Part shown: piece after piece, positions 43,059 through 51,364 of the stretch
Layout of the letters: every line of letters begins with the position of its first letter
Position numbering within the stretch: position 1 is the stretch's first letter
Origin: Marinimicrobium sp038419845
Lineage (GTDB): Bacteria; Pseudomonadota; Gammaproteobacteria; Pseudomonadales; Cellvibrionaceae
Direction: 5' to 3'
Length of the DNA: 64,000 nt
NCBI RefSeq assembly: GCF_038419845.1
Contig: NZ_JBCAQT010000001.1
Coordinates: 248,001-312,000, forward strand
Program-made: the position numbers and the translations under genes
Notes under the pieces: generated by a model
What the model saw: only the letters and a program-made list of their open reading frames with translations
Databases searched by the model: none
What the model was told of the DNA's origin: nothing

Positions 43059-44605
43059 GCCTGATCAACGACATGCTGCGGGATCTGGATCGACGCGGTC
43101 AGCGTAAGCCCGAGTCGGATTCGCTCGGTAAACACGAGAGCGACACCGGTTATATGCACTCCTCTCTGGCACAGCCCGAGCGACGGGTCTGGTGGCCGGC
43201 GGCGCTGGCATTTGTCGTGGCGATTCTGCTGGCCTGGTTTGGCTGGAGCTGGCTGCTGGCCGGTGATAGTGATCCGGGCCCGAACGAGCCCATCGCGGAC
43301 AATACCGAGACGGGTGAAGCCGAGGTTTCGGGGGCGCAGCTCCATGAGCAGGCAAAGCTTGAGCAGGAATTGATGCCTGCGCCCGCTGCCAATGGAGAAC
43401 CCGGTTTGTCTTTAAGCGGAAGGGAGCCTTCCAGCGCAAGAGAGCCTTCCAGCGCAAGAGAGCCCTCCAGCGCAAGAGAGCCCTCCAGCGCAAAAGAGCC
43501 TTCCAGCGGACAAGAGCCCGCCAGCGAGCCCCCGGCCGAATTCGAGCAACGGGCGCAGACTGAGGCGGACATCGCGGCTCTGTTGGCATCGGCCGAACGA
43601 GCGCGCCAGCGGGATCGCCTGACCCGGCCGGCGGATGACAATGCCTACGATTATTACCAGCAGGTTCTGGCGCTGGAGCCGGGACAAGCCCAGGCCACCG
43701 CCGGACTGGTGGCCATTGCCCGACGCTACCGCGAGCTGGCCGAAGCGGCCATGGATGACGATGACCTGAGTCGTGCGCGCCGGTTCGTGCAACGGGCCCG
43801 TTCGGTGCATCCCGAAGTGTCGGGTCTGGACGTGAGTATTGAACGATTGCAGAACCTGAGTGCGACCCGGGAGGAAGCGCCAGCGGAGCCGGAAGTGTCC
43901 GATTCCTCACCCCGGACCGAAACGGCGGGAGCGTCAACCGCCGATGACGAATCGAGTATCGACGTCCGTCTCGATCTGCGCTCGCGCGATCGGCGCGCCG
44001 CCCGGCGGGCCAGGCAGTTGTGGCAGAGCGGCGATCAGGCCGGTGCGCGGGCGGAGCTGGAACAATCCCTGGCGGCACTGACCGACGAGGCTCAGGCACA
44101 GGCCGATCCGGAGGCGACCGGTCCGGTGGAAACGGCGAGCCTGCTGGTCGAGCTATACCTGGAAGCCGGCGAGGCTGATCGGGCCCGCGCGCTGGTGACC
44201 GGGCCGGATTACTGGCCCGCCGTTGAAAGAGCCCGGCAACTGGCGAGTATTGCGGTGCACCAGGGCGAGCCGGAGCGGGCGATCGGGTATCTGGAGTCCG
44301 AGCTCGACAGTGCCGCAGACGATCAACACTACCGGGCCCAGTTGGCCCGACTCTACTATGCTCAAGGGCAGCACGGCCGCGCCGTTGAAAGCTATCAGGC
44401 ACTGCTGTCCGACTTCGGTCAGCGGCCCGCCTACTGGCTCGGGCTCGGGCTGGCCCGGGATGCGCGCGATGAATCCGGGCTGGCCCTGACGGCCCTTCGG
44501 CGCGCGCAACAGAGCGGCGCCTACGGGCGTGACTCGTCCGTCGGCCAGTATCTCGAACGCCGCATCGCCGCACTTTCGCGACAGATCAATGCGCAGGAAC
44601 CCTGA
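43055..44605 (+). CDS. mshN: MSHA biogenesis protein MshN (TPR)
   Basis: A 516-residue bitopic protein from GTG 43055, overlapping mshM by 4 nt. The head MSLINDMLRDLDRRG is the usual GspB/MshN-type start. A membrane helix lies at about 47-67. Next comes a linker with six near-identical six-residue units (REPSSA type, about 123-158), then tetratricopeptide-like helical repeats to the C-terminus (QARAELEQSLAAL; GYLESELDSAA; ARLYYAQGQHGRAVESYQAL). It probably bridges MshM to the envelope machine as GspB does for GspA. Confidence 0.85.
   Translation: MSLINDMLRDLDRRGQRKPESDSLGKHESDTGYMHSSLAQPERRVWWPAALAFVVAILLAWFGWSWLLAGDSDPGPNEPIADNTETGEAEVSGAQLHEQAKLEQELMPAPAANGEPGLSLSGREPSSAREPSSAREPSSAREPSSAKEPSSGQEPASEPPAEFEQRAQTEADIAALLASAERARQRDRLTRPADDNAYDYYQQVLALEPGQAQATAGLVAIARRYRELAEAAMDDDDLSRARRFVQRARSVHPEVSGLDVSIERLQNLSATREEAPAEPEVSDSSPRTETAGASTADDESSIDVRLDLRSRDRRAARRARQLWQSGDQAGARAELEQSLAALTDEAQAQADPEATGPVETASLLVELYLEAGEADRARALVTGPDYWPAVERARQLASIAVHQGEPERAIGYLESELDSAADDQHYRAQLARLYYAQGQHGRAVESYQALLSDFGQRPAYWLGLGLARDARDESGLALTALRRAQQSGAYGRDSSVGQYLERRIAALSRQINAQEP
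43421..43528. repeat. Six 18-nt tandem repeats inside mshN
   Basis: Units such as AGAGAGCCTTCCAGCGCA repeat six times with few changes (the last two more diverged), coding for (R/K/Q)EP(S/A)S(A/G/E). The multiple of three keeps the frame, so copy changes would alter linker length only. Confidence 0.9.
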
Positions 44606-44606
44606 A

Positions 44607-46337
44607 ATGAACAGTCAAACGGCAAGCAAACGTATCCGTATCGGGGATCTGCTGGTCAGCCAGCAGATGATCACCGACCAGCAGCTGAGTCATGCCCTGG
44701 AAGAGCAGAAACTCAGCGGCCGCAAGCTCGGCAACACCCTGGTGGACCTGGGGTATGTGGATGAGAATGCGCTGCTCAACCTGCTCTCGGATCAGCTCAA
44801 CATTCCCTTTGTCGAGCTCAAACAATACCGGTTTGATCAGGAACTGATTCGACAGCTACCGGAAACCAGCGCCCGTCGCTACCGGGTGATTCCGCTGCGC
44901 GAGGATGAAGACGGTCTGCTGCTGGGCATGGCCGACCCCACCGACATTTTCTGCCTGGATGAACTGGAGCGGCAGCTCAAAAAGAACATCAAGCCGGCGG
45001 TGGTGCGCGAAGCCGAGCTGCTGGATGTGCTCGATATCGCCTATAGCCAGGCCAGCCAGATTGCCTCACTGGCCGAGGAACTGGATGAGGAGCTGGAAAG
45101 CACCGCCATTGATCTGACCGACTTTGCCGCCGAAGCCACCGACAGCGACGCACCGGTGGTCAAGTTGCTCCAGAAGATTTTTGAAGAGGCCATTACCGCC
45201 AAGGCGTCGGACATTCACATCGAGCCGGATGAAACTGTACTGCGCATCCGCAACCGGATCGACGGCGTGTTGCTGGAACAGGTGATGAATGAAAAGCGCA
45301 TTGCGCCCGCCGTGGTGGTGCGCCTGAAGCTGATGTCGGGCCTGGACATCTCGGAGAAGCGCAAGCCTCAGGACGGGCGCTTCAACCTCAAGGTGAAGGG
45401 CCGCAACATCGACGTGCGGGTCTCCACCATGCCGGTGCAGTTTGGCGAATCGGTGGTCATGCGACTGCTCGATCATACCGACGGGGTTCTGCCGCTGGGC
45501 AAGGTGGGGATGCCCCTTGCCCTGGTCGAACGGTTTCGCCGCATCATTGCCCGTCCCCACGGCCTGGTGCTGGTCACCGGCCCGACCGGCAGCGGTAAGA
45601 CCACGACACTCTACGGGGCGCTCTCGGAACTGAACAAGCCGGAAAAGAAAATCATCACGGTCGAGGATCCGGTGGAATACCGCCTGCCGCGCATCAACCA
45701 GGTGCAGCTGCATGAACGGATCGGTTTGACCTTTGGCAGCGTGCTGCGCGCCGCCCTGCGTCAGGACCCGGATATCCTGCTGGTGGGTGAGGTGCGCGAC
45801 GCCGAGTCCGCGGAAATTGCCCTGCGCGCCGCCATGACCGGCCACTTGGTCCTGTCCACCCTGCACACCAACGACGCCCTGACCTCGGCTCTGCGCCTGA
45901 TCGATATGGGCGTGGATTCCTACCTGGTGGCGACGGCGCTCAAGGCGATTGTGGCGCAGCGCTTGCTACGTAAAATCTGTACCAGCTGTATCCAGAACCA
46001 CGAGCCCGATGCCAGTGAGCGGCAGCTGCTGGCGTCCATCGGCCAGGGGCGGGATCTCGCTGATGTGCAGTTCAAACAGGGCGCGGGCTGCCCGCACTGC
46101 CACAATACCGGCTATCGTGGCCGGATCGGTGTGTTCGAGCTGCTGGAAGTGAACTCGGCCATGGCCGAAGCGCTGCGCGACAACAGCCTGAATCGCTTTA
46201 CCGAGGCGGCCCAGTCCAGCAACAACTATCGGCCCTTGAGCCACGCGGCGCTGGATTATGCGATTGAGGGGGTGTCGACACTGGAAGAGGTCATGAAAGT
46301 GTCGGCCCAGATTGAAGACGAAAGCGAGATGCTGTAA
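44607..46337 (+). CDS. mshE: MSHA pilus extension ATPase MshE
   Basis: A 576-residue PilB/GspE-type ATPase from ATG 44607. The N-terminal MshEN domain shows two 24-residue-type c-di-GMP binding motifs in tandem (RIGDLLVSQQMITDQQL and KLGNTLVDLGYVDENALL). Walker A is GPTGSGKTTT (about 325-334), the Asp/Walker B region RQDPDILLVGEVRDAE (about 385), and a four-Cys zinc site follows (CTSC ... CPHC, about 457-495). It drives pilin polymerisation and is expected to be switched on by c-di-GMP. Confidence 0.95.
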   Translation: MNSQTASKRIRIGDLLVSQQMITDQQLSHALEEQKLSGRKLGNTLVDLGYVDENALLNLLSDQLNIPFVELKQYRFDQELIRQLPETSARRYRVIPLREDEDGLLLGMADPTDIFCLDELERQLKKNIKPAVVREAELLDVLDIAYSQASQIASLAEELDEELESTAIDLTDFAAEATDSDAPVVKLLQKIFEEAITAKASDIHIEPDETVLRIRNRIDGVLLEQVMNEKRIAPAVVVRLKLMSGLDISEKRKPQDGRFNLKVKGRNIDVRVSTMPVQFGESVVMRLLDHTDGVLPLGKVGMPLALVERFRRIIARPHGLVLVTGPTGSGKTTTLYGALSELNKPEKKIITVEDPVEYRLPRINQVQLHERIGLTFGSVLRAALRQDPDILLVGEVRDAESAEIALRAAMTGHLVLSTLHTNDALTSALRLIDMGVDSYLVATALKAIVAQRLLRKICTSCIQNHEPDASERQLLASIGQGRDLADVQFKQGAGCPHCHNTGYRGRIGVFELLEVNSAMAEALRDNSLNRFTEAAQSSNNYRPLSHAALDYAIEGVSTLEEVMKVSAQIEDESEML

Positions 46338-46361
46338 CCGACCCGGGCGAACCGAACGACT

Positions 46362-47582
46362 ATGGCCATATACCAGTTTAGAGGACGCAATGCCGAGGGC
46401 CAGCTGGTCACGGGCCAGCTGGAGGCGCCCACGGCCGATGCCGCGGCCGGACAGCTGTCCGGGCGGGGCGTGACACCTCTGGCGATTGATGAGCACCAGC
46501 ACCGCCAGAGCTGGTCTCAGCGCTGGGAGCAGTGGCAGAACAGTGGCAAGATCGAAACCGTCGACCTGATCATGTTCTGCCGACAGATGTACACCATCAC
46601 CCGCGCCGGCGTGCCGCTGGTTCGGGGCATCCGCGGTCTGGCGGCCAATCTGCGCCATGTCACCTTCCGCGAGACACTGGAGGATATTGCCGATCGCCTG
46701 GAGTCGGGGCTGGAGCTGTCCGTGGCCATGCGTCACCACCCCAACGTATTCAATAATCTGTTCGTCAGTATTGTCAGCGTGGGGGAGGGCAGCGGTTCGC
46801 TGGAGCAGGCCTTTCAGCAGCTGGCGGCCTATCTGGAGCGGGACCAGGAAACGGTCAAGAGCATCAAGGCCGCCCTGCGCTATCCCAGCTTCGTGCTGAT
46901 CGCGCTTGCCATTGCCATCCTGGTGATCAACGTCAAGGTGATTCCGGCCTTTGCCAACATGTTCTCCCAGTTCGGGGCCCAGTTGCCACTGCCCACCCGG
47001 ATACTGATCGGCGTTTCGGACTTCTTCGTGTTTTTCTGGCCCTACCTGCTGGTTGCCGCGGTGGGAACGTTTTTCTGGGTGCGGCACTACCTCAAAACCG
47101 AAGCCGGGGCACTGAAATGGGGGCGCAAGAAGCTCCGCCTGCCGGTGATTGGCGATATCATCGAGCGCGCTTCCATGGCCCGCTACGCCCGCTCGTTCAG
47201 CGTGATGCTGCGCGCGGGCCTCCCGATCAACGTGGCCCTGGACCTGTGCGCGCGGGCCATCGACAACCCCTATCTGGGCAACAAGATCCGGGACATCCGC
47301 GCCGGCGTTGAGCGGGGGGAAGGGCTGTTTCAGACCCATTTGAACAGCGGCATGTTCACGCCCCTGGTGCTGCAGATGATTTCCGTGGGGGAAGAAAGCG
47401 GTCAGGTCGACCAGCTGCTGTCGGAGGTGGCCGAATTCTACGAGCGCGAGGTGGACTACGACGTCAAGCGCCTCAGTGACCGCATCGAGCCGATCATGAT
47501 CGTGATCATGGCCAGTTTCGTGCTGATTCTGGCTCTGGGTATCTTCCTGCCCATGTGGGAAATGTACAACATACAACAGTGA
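46362..47582 (+). CDS. mshG: MSHA inner-membrane platform protein MshG
   Basis: A 406-residue PilC/GspF-type protein with the repeated T2SF domain: MFCRQMYTITRAGVPLVRGI in the first half and RYARSFSVMLRAGLPINVAL in the second. Membrane helices occur near 175-195, 220-245 and 380-402. It sits under the pilus and passes the movement of MshE to the pilins. It follows mshE by 24 nt. Confidence 0.94.
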   Translation: MAIYQFRGRNAEGQLVTGQLEAPTADAAAGQLSGRGVTPLAIDEHQHRQSWSQRWEQWQNSGKIETVDLIMFCRQMYTITRAGVPLVRGIRGLAANLRHVTFRETLEDIADRLESGLELSVAMRHHPNVFNNLFVSIVSVGEGSGSLEQAFQQLAAYLERDQETVKSIKAALRYPSFVLIALAIAILVINVKVIPAFANMFSQFGAQLPLPTRILIGVSDFFVFFWPYLLVAAVGTFFWVRHYLKTEAGALKWGRKKLRLPVIGDIIERASMARYARSFSVMLRAGLPINVALDLCARAIDNPYLGNKIRDIRAGVERGEGLFQTHLNSGMFTPLVLQMISVGEESGQVDQLLSEVAEFYEREVDYDVKRLSDRIEPIMIVIMASFVLILALGIFLPMWEMYNIQQ

Positions 47583-47588
47583 GCCACT

Positions 47589-48143
47589 ATGCCCCGCCGA
47601 AGCACGCGACTGTTTGAATGGCTCTTGTTGGCCATGGTGATCGGAATCGTCCTGATGGGCGCGGTGGCGCTCTATGGCCGCATGGCCGGTGACGTGCAGC
47701 GTCTGAGCTTCGAGCTGGCCGCCCAGAACTTCCAGACGGCTGTATCCGGCGTGCGGGCTGAGTGGTATATCCGGCGCAGCCGGGGAGAGGCGATGACCGA
47801 ATCGGTGCTTTACAGCGAGCTACCGGGCCTCGCCGGGCGGGAGGCGAAAGGCGATACCGTGGTCTACCTGAATGAAGAGGGCTGGCCGGCCAACACCGAG
47901 AACCGACAGTTGGCCCAAGACGGCCGCCAGACACTGGAAGAGTGTCTTCAGCTCTGGCAGGCACTCCTGCAGGAGCCGCCCCGGGCGACCCTCAGCGAAG
48001 AACCCGAGCCGGAAGCGGTCTATCAGGTGCGACTGGGGGAGGACGGCCAGTGCCGATACCGCCATTTATACGACGCCGAAGGGCGTCAATACTTTGACTA
48101 TTGGCCCGCGACGGGTCGTGTGTCAAGCTACACGCCACAATAG
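47589..48143 (+). CDS. mshF: MSHA biogenesis protein MshF
   Basis: A 184-residue protein with an N-terminal membrane helix (about 9-29, LFEWLLLAMVIGIVLMGAVA) and a small periplasmic domain. The position between mshG and the pilins and the pattern FQTAVSGVRAEWYIRRSRGE identify it as MshF. Its exact role is unknown. It starts 6 nt after mshG. Confidence 0.78.
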   Translation: MPRRSTRLFEWLLLAMVIGIVLMGAVALYGRMAGDVQRLSFELAAQNFQTAVSGVRAEWYIRRSRGEAMTESVLYSELPGLAGREAKGDTVVYLNEEGWPANTENRQLAQDGRQTLEECLQLWQALLQEPPRATLSEEPEPEAVYQVRLGEDGQCRYRHLYDAEGRQYFDYWPATGRVSSYTPQ

Positions 48144-48166
48144 TGGCGAAAAAGTGCAGTTTTATG

Positions 48167-48195
48167 TTGGCACAGATGTTGTATTGCACTATATT
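48167..48195 (+). promoter_or_regulatory. Sigma-70 promoter of the first MSHA pilin
   Basis: TTGGCA (48167-48172) and TATATT (48190-48195) with a 17-nt spacer, 73 nt before the pilin ATG. It allows high pilin expression separate from the upstream assembly genes. The same spot also resembles a sigma-54 site (TTGGCAC-N5-TTGT), a weaker reading. Confidence 0.55.
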
Positions 48196-48267
48196 AGAGG
48201 TAATCTGGCGCCAAATGCCACATTTTGGATTTCGACAATAACTGACTAAACCAATGGGGTCATTTCT

Positions 48268-48672
48268 ATGAAACAACAATCCGGTTTTACACTGATTGAG
48301 CTGATCGCGGTAATCGTGATTTTGGGGATTATTGCAGCCGTCGCTGTACCTCGGTTTGTGAACTTGTCTGCCGCGGCAGAGCAGGCTGCCGTAAAGGGTG
48401 TTGTAGGTAGTCTGGCAAGTGCCAGCTCCTTGAACTATGCGGCGGCGCTTGCAGCTGATTCTGGGCTCGATAACGCGCCGCCTACCACTACCGTTGCTAC
48501 CTGTGCTGACGTCCCCACATTGCTTGAGGCCGGAGCGCTGCCCGATGCTACCTACAGTATCGCCGGTGGTAATATTGATGATGGCGGAACCGGTGAAACT
48601 GGGGAAACTGGCGACTGTACTGTTACGAAAGGCGGTGCATCCGAAACGTTCACCGCTTATCGAGTAAACTAA
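48268..48672 (+). CDS. mshA: MSHA pilin (major-pilin candidate)
   Basis: A 134-residue type IVa-class prepilin. The leader is short, with cleavage at G|F in QSG-FTLIELIAVIVILGII and the invariant Glu at position 5 of the mature protein. Two Cys near 86 and 115 probably form the C-terminal disulfide loop. It has its own promoter. In Vibrio the order is mshB-mshA; which of the two pilins here is major cannot be decided from sequence, but promoter and length favour this one. Confidence 0.75.
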   Translation: MKQQSGFTLIELIAVIVILGIIAAVAVPRFVNLSAAAEQAAVKGVVGSLASASSLNYAAALAADSGLDNAPPTTTVATCADVPTLLEAGALPDATYSIAGGNIDDGGTGETGETGDCTVTKGGASETFTAYRVN

Positions 48673-48707
48673 ATGTCGAAATGGCTGCTTTTGAACAGTA
48701 GCAAATT

Positions 48708-49142
48708 ATGGACGTGAGATTTCGCCGTAAATTGCGGGGTTTTACGCTAATCGAGCTGATTGCGGTTATCGTAATTCTTGGGCTGGTAGCTGCGGTGGCG
48801 GTTCCTCGCTTCGTGGATTTGTCCAGCGCAGCTCGCCAGTCGAGCGCCGACGCGGTGGCAGGGGCTCTGGGCAGCGGCAGCGCTCTGAATATGTCCACCC
48901 ACCTTGTGAGAGCCGCCTATCCATCGACGGCCATGTCGTCACCGGTTCCCGTTTTGAGCTGTGACAACGCCCACCTGTTGTTGGAAGGGGGGCTCCCCTC
49001 TGGCTATGATGTTGAGCCCACAGGAGGAGGTTCGGGAAGTGTTGCGCACCTGGAGCAGGTTTCCTGTGATGTATTTGACCTCTCGGATAACAGCGCAAGA
49101 GCCAGCTTTATTCTTCATGGAATAAATCCAACGTCGCCTTGA
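48708..49142 (+). CDS. Second MSHA pilin (MshA/MshB-like)
   Basis: A 144-residue prepilin with the leader ending RG-FTLIELIAVIVILGLV. The N-terminal 30 residues nearly repeat those of the first pilin, as does the following PRFVDLSSAA, while the C-terminal domain differs. Two Cys (SCDNAH and SCDVFD) could close the D-region loop. It starts 35 nt after the first pilin without a clear ribosome-binding site. Probably a minor pilin. Confidence 0.72.
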   Translation: MDVRFRRKLRGFTLIELIAVIVILGLVAAVAVPRFVDLSSAARQSSADAVAGALGSGSALNMSTHLVRAAYPSTAMSSPVPVLSCDNAHLLLEGGLPSGYDVEPTGGGSGSVAHLEQVSCDVFDLSDNSARASFILHGINPTSP

Positions 49143-49153
49143 GGGTGGTGGTT

Positions 49154-49609
49154 ATGGCCGCTCTATCCAATCAGCTTGAAAAGCGACAGCGTGGTTTCAG
49201 TTTGATTGAGCTGATCGCCGTCATGATCTTGTTGGGTGTTATCAGCTTTGTCGTTCTCCCCCGTTTTACCAGTACCGATATTGCAGCTGTGCAGTCGGCC
49301 CGCGACCAGGTGCTCGGCGCTCTCTTCACCGCTCAGCAGCTGGCCATGACCCGCGCCTCCGACGACAACACTTTCCGAGTTGTCATTGACGCAGACAGTC
49401 TCAATGTGACGGAGAATGGCACTTCGGTGAATCAGGCCGGCGCCAACTTTCCCCTGCCGCTTCCCAATGGCGTGACCATTACCGCCGGCACCGGTACTTA
49501 TGCTTACGACAAGCTGGGACGTACCTCGAGCGCTCAAATTGTCCTTGCCCGGGGCTCAACCTCGGCCACCGTCAATCTGGAGGCCAGCGGTTATGCCTAC
49601 AGCCAGTAG
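49154..49609 (+). CDS. mshC: MSHA minor pilin MshC
   Basis: A 151-residue pseudopilin-like protein from ATG 49154 (GAGGGTGG upstream). The prepilin site is RG-FSLIELIAVMILLGVI. The C-terminal domain has GANFPLPLPNGVTITAGTG, as in GspH/FimT-type minor pilins. It overlaps mshD by 17 nt. It probably takes part in the pilus tip or initiation complex. Confidence 0.82.
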   Translation: MAALSNQLEKRQRGFSLIELIAVMILLGVISFVVLPRFTSTDIAAVQSARDQVLGALFTAQQLAMTRASDDNTFRVVIDADSLNVTENGTSVNQAGANFPLPLPNGVTITAGTGTYAYDKLGRTSSAQIVLARGSTSATVNLEASGYAYSQ

Positions 49610-50069
49610 TCGCACACAGCGGGGTGTGACCCTGATAGAGCTGATCGTCTTTATCACGGTGATCTCTCTGGCGCTGGGGGCGCTATTGGGTGTCTACCGC
49701 TATTCGGTGGTCAACAGTGTGGACCCCATTGTGCGTGTGCGATTGCTGGAGGCGGCGCAGTCCCGGCTGGATGAAGTGCTGGCGGAGCGCTACGATGGCA
49801 ACACGCCCCCGGGAGGCGTCCCGGCGTGCGGCAGTAATGCGCCCCCGGGCAACCCGAATCCGCCGGCTTGTGCCGATGCAGGTGGCGTCAGTCGCTTTGG
49901 TGGCGAGAGTGACAGTCCCTACGATGGGTACAGCCGGGAGATCAGTGTCGAGTTTGCCGGCGATGAGCTGGGGCTGGCCAACAGCCGCTGGGCGAAACGC
50001 ATTACCGTGACGGCAACCGCGCCCAGTGGGGAATCACTCACGCTCTCCGCCTATCGGACCAACTTCTGA
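49593..50069 (+). CDS. mshD: MSHA minor pilin MshD
   Basis: A 158-residue prepilin-like protein from ATG 49593, with GGAGG 9 nt upstream inside mshC. The cleavage site is RG-VTLIELIVFITVISLAL, with Val where Phe is usual. It resembles PilV/MshD. Two Cys (CGSN and CADAGG) flank a Pro/Asn-rich loop. It overlaps mshO by 1 nt. Confidence 0.82.
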   Translation: MPTASSRTQRGVTLIELIVFITVISLALGALLGVYRYSVVNSVDPIVRVRLLEAAQSRLDEVLAERYDGNTPPGGVPACGSNAPPGNPNPPACADAGGVSRFGGESDSPYDGYSREISVEFAGDELGLANSRWAKRITVTATAPSGESLTLSAYRTNF

Positions 50070-50842
50070 TGCGCCGGTTACGCGAGCATCAAACCGGGTT
50101 TACCCTGATCGAGCTGATCACCGTGGTGGTGGTGTTGGCCCTGGTGGCGGTTATTGGCACCGGCTTTATTGTCAGTGCTACCGAGAGCTACCGCACGACT
50201 CAAACACGCGCCGCGCTGGTCAATACCGGGCGCCAGGCGCTGGAGCGGATGACCCGCCAGCTGCGCGGTGCCTTGCCCTACAGTGTGCGAATCACCAATG
50301 GTGGCGACTGCGTCCAGTTCATGCCGGTCGCCGGTGGTGGCTTTTATCGTGAGCCGGTGCCGGATCAGGCCAATAACGCCCCCGATCATACTCAGATCAA
50401 CACGACGCCTCACAGCGTGGACTTCGGGCCGGCGGAGTATCTGAGCATTGGTGCCATGGACAGCAACGAACTCTACGGCGCCAGCCCCGCGTCCCTGGCG
50501 GAAGTGGCCAGTCGCGACAGTACGCAAGTGAACTTTGCCAGTCGCGACTGGCAACGCAACTCGCTCAGCCGACGCTTCTATTTGCTCAATGCCCCTGAAG
50601 CGTTTTGCATTTTCGGGGGGCAACTGAGATTCTACCCCGATCAGGATGTGACCGCCGGTAGTGTTGCAACCGGAAACGGTTTCGATCTTCTGGCCCGCAA
50701 CGCCGAACCGGCCGGCACGCTGTTTGCGCTTTCTGAAGCGAGCGAAGACCGCAATGTGCTCCTGGAGATCAATATCGGCTTTACCGAGGGTGGGGAAAGC
50801 ATCACCTTTCAGCAGGAGGTGTTGATCCGAAATGTTCCCTAG
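50069..50842 (+). CDS. mshO: MSHA minor pilin MshO
   Basis: A 257-residue GspJ/PilW-type minor pilin. The prepilin site is TG-FTLIELITVVVVLALV and the long C-terminal domain holds NTGRQALERMTRQLRGALPYS. It is probably part of the tip complex with MshD, P and Q. The stop of mshD overlaps its start. Confidence 0.85.
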   Translation: MRRLREHQTGFTLIELITVVVVLALVAVIGTGFIVSATESYRTTQTRAALVNTGRQALERMTRQLRGALPYSVRITNGGDCVQFMPVAGGGFYREPVPDQANNAPDHTQINTTPHSVDFGPAEYLSIGAMDSNELYGASPASLAEVASRDSTQVNFASRDWQRNSLSRRFYLLNAPEAFCIFGGQLRFYPDQDVTAGSVATGNGFDLLARNAEPAGTLFALSEASEDRNVLLEINIGFTEGGESITFQQEVLIRNVP

Positions 50843-51275
50843 TCGCCATCAAACAGGTTTACCTGGTGGAGCGATGCGAAAGCAGCGCGGTTTTCTGTTG
50901 CCCGTGGCGCTGTTTATCATCGTGGTCATGGGGTTCGCCTCCCTGGCCCTCTGGCGCACCACCGCCCAGACCAGCACGGCCAGCGTTCAGGAGCTGTTAT
51001 CGACCCAGGCATTTTATGCGGCGGAAAGCGGGATACAGTCAGGGTTGAGCGAACTGTTTTATCCCGATGCCAATAACCGACAGCAGGCGGATAACCGCTG
51101 CGCCGCCCTCGACCAGAGCCTGGACTTTTCCGGCGTCGATGGGCTTAATCTCTGCGAGGTGCTCGTCCAATGCACCCTGCAGGAACCGGGTAGCTATGCC
51201 CTGGTCAGCGAGGGCCGTTGCGGCTCAGGTAACTTTAGCGCCCAGCGCACGCTGGAAGTGCGCGCCCGATTTTGA
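50832..51275 (+). CDS. mshP: MSHA minor pilin MshP (PilX-like)
   Basis: A 147-residue protein, RG-FLLPVALFIIVVMGFASLA being the prepilin-like helix and QAFYAAESGIQSGLSELF the PilX/GspK-type follow-up. Start choice: ATG 50832 with AGGAGG 12 nt upstream is preferred; ATG 50874 (product 133 residues) is also possible and gives a more usual short leader. Cys residues in the C-terminal half may form a disulfide. Confidence 0.8.
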   Translation: MFPSRHQTGLPGGAMRKQRGFLLPVALFIIVVMGFASLALWRTTAQTSTASVQELLSTQAFYAAESGIQSGLSELFYPDANNRQQADNRCAALDQSLDFSGVDGLNLCEVLVQCTLQEPGSYALVSEGRCGSGNFSAQRTLEVRARF

Positions 51276-51304
51276 TCTGGTTGCCGAACTTTGAGGAAAT
51301 TGCC

Positions 51305-51364
51305 ATGCCTATTACATCAAATGTTGTAGTCCACGACAACCGTCGGGAGTCCCGGAAGCCGTGA
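51305..51364 (+). CDS. 19-codon upstream ORF coupled to mshQ
   Basis: An ATG with a good ribosome-binding site (GAGGAA, 6 nt upstream) opens a frame of 19 codons, MPITSNVVVHDNRRESRKP. Its TGA stop overlaps the GTG start of mshQ as GTGA. This is the arrangement used for translational coupling. The mshQ GTG itself has only a weak site. Whether the peptide is made or matters is unknown. Confidence 0.45.
   Translation: MPITSNVVVHDNRRESRKP

Noticed and set aside
43065..44573. 502-codon open frame antisense to mshN
   Set aside because: Arg/Pro-rich shadow of mshN, with no signal or domain pattern.
45966..47576. 536-codon open frame antisense to mshE/mshG
   Set aside because: It is the complement of two clearly identified pilus genes, has low-complexity His/Gln-rich composition typical of reverse reading of GC-rich genes, and matches no family.
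48167..48183. Sigma-54 promoter before the first pilin
   Set aside because: The -12 part reads TTGT instead of TTGC, while the same bases give a much better sigma-70 pair with a 17-nt spacer.
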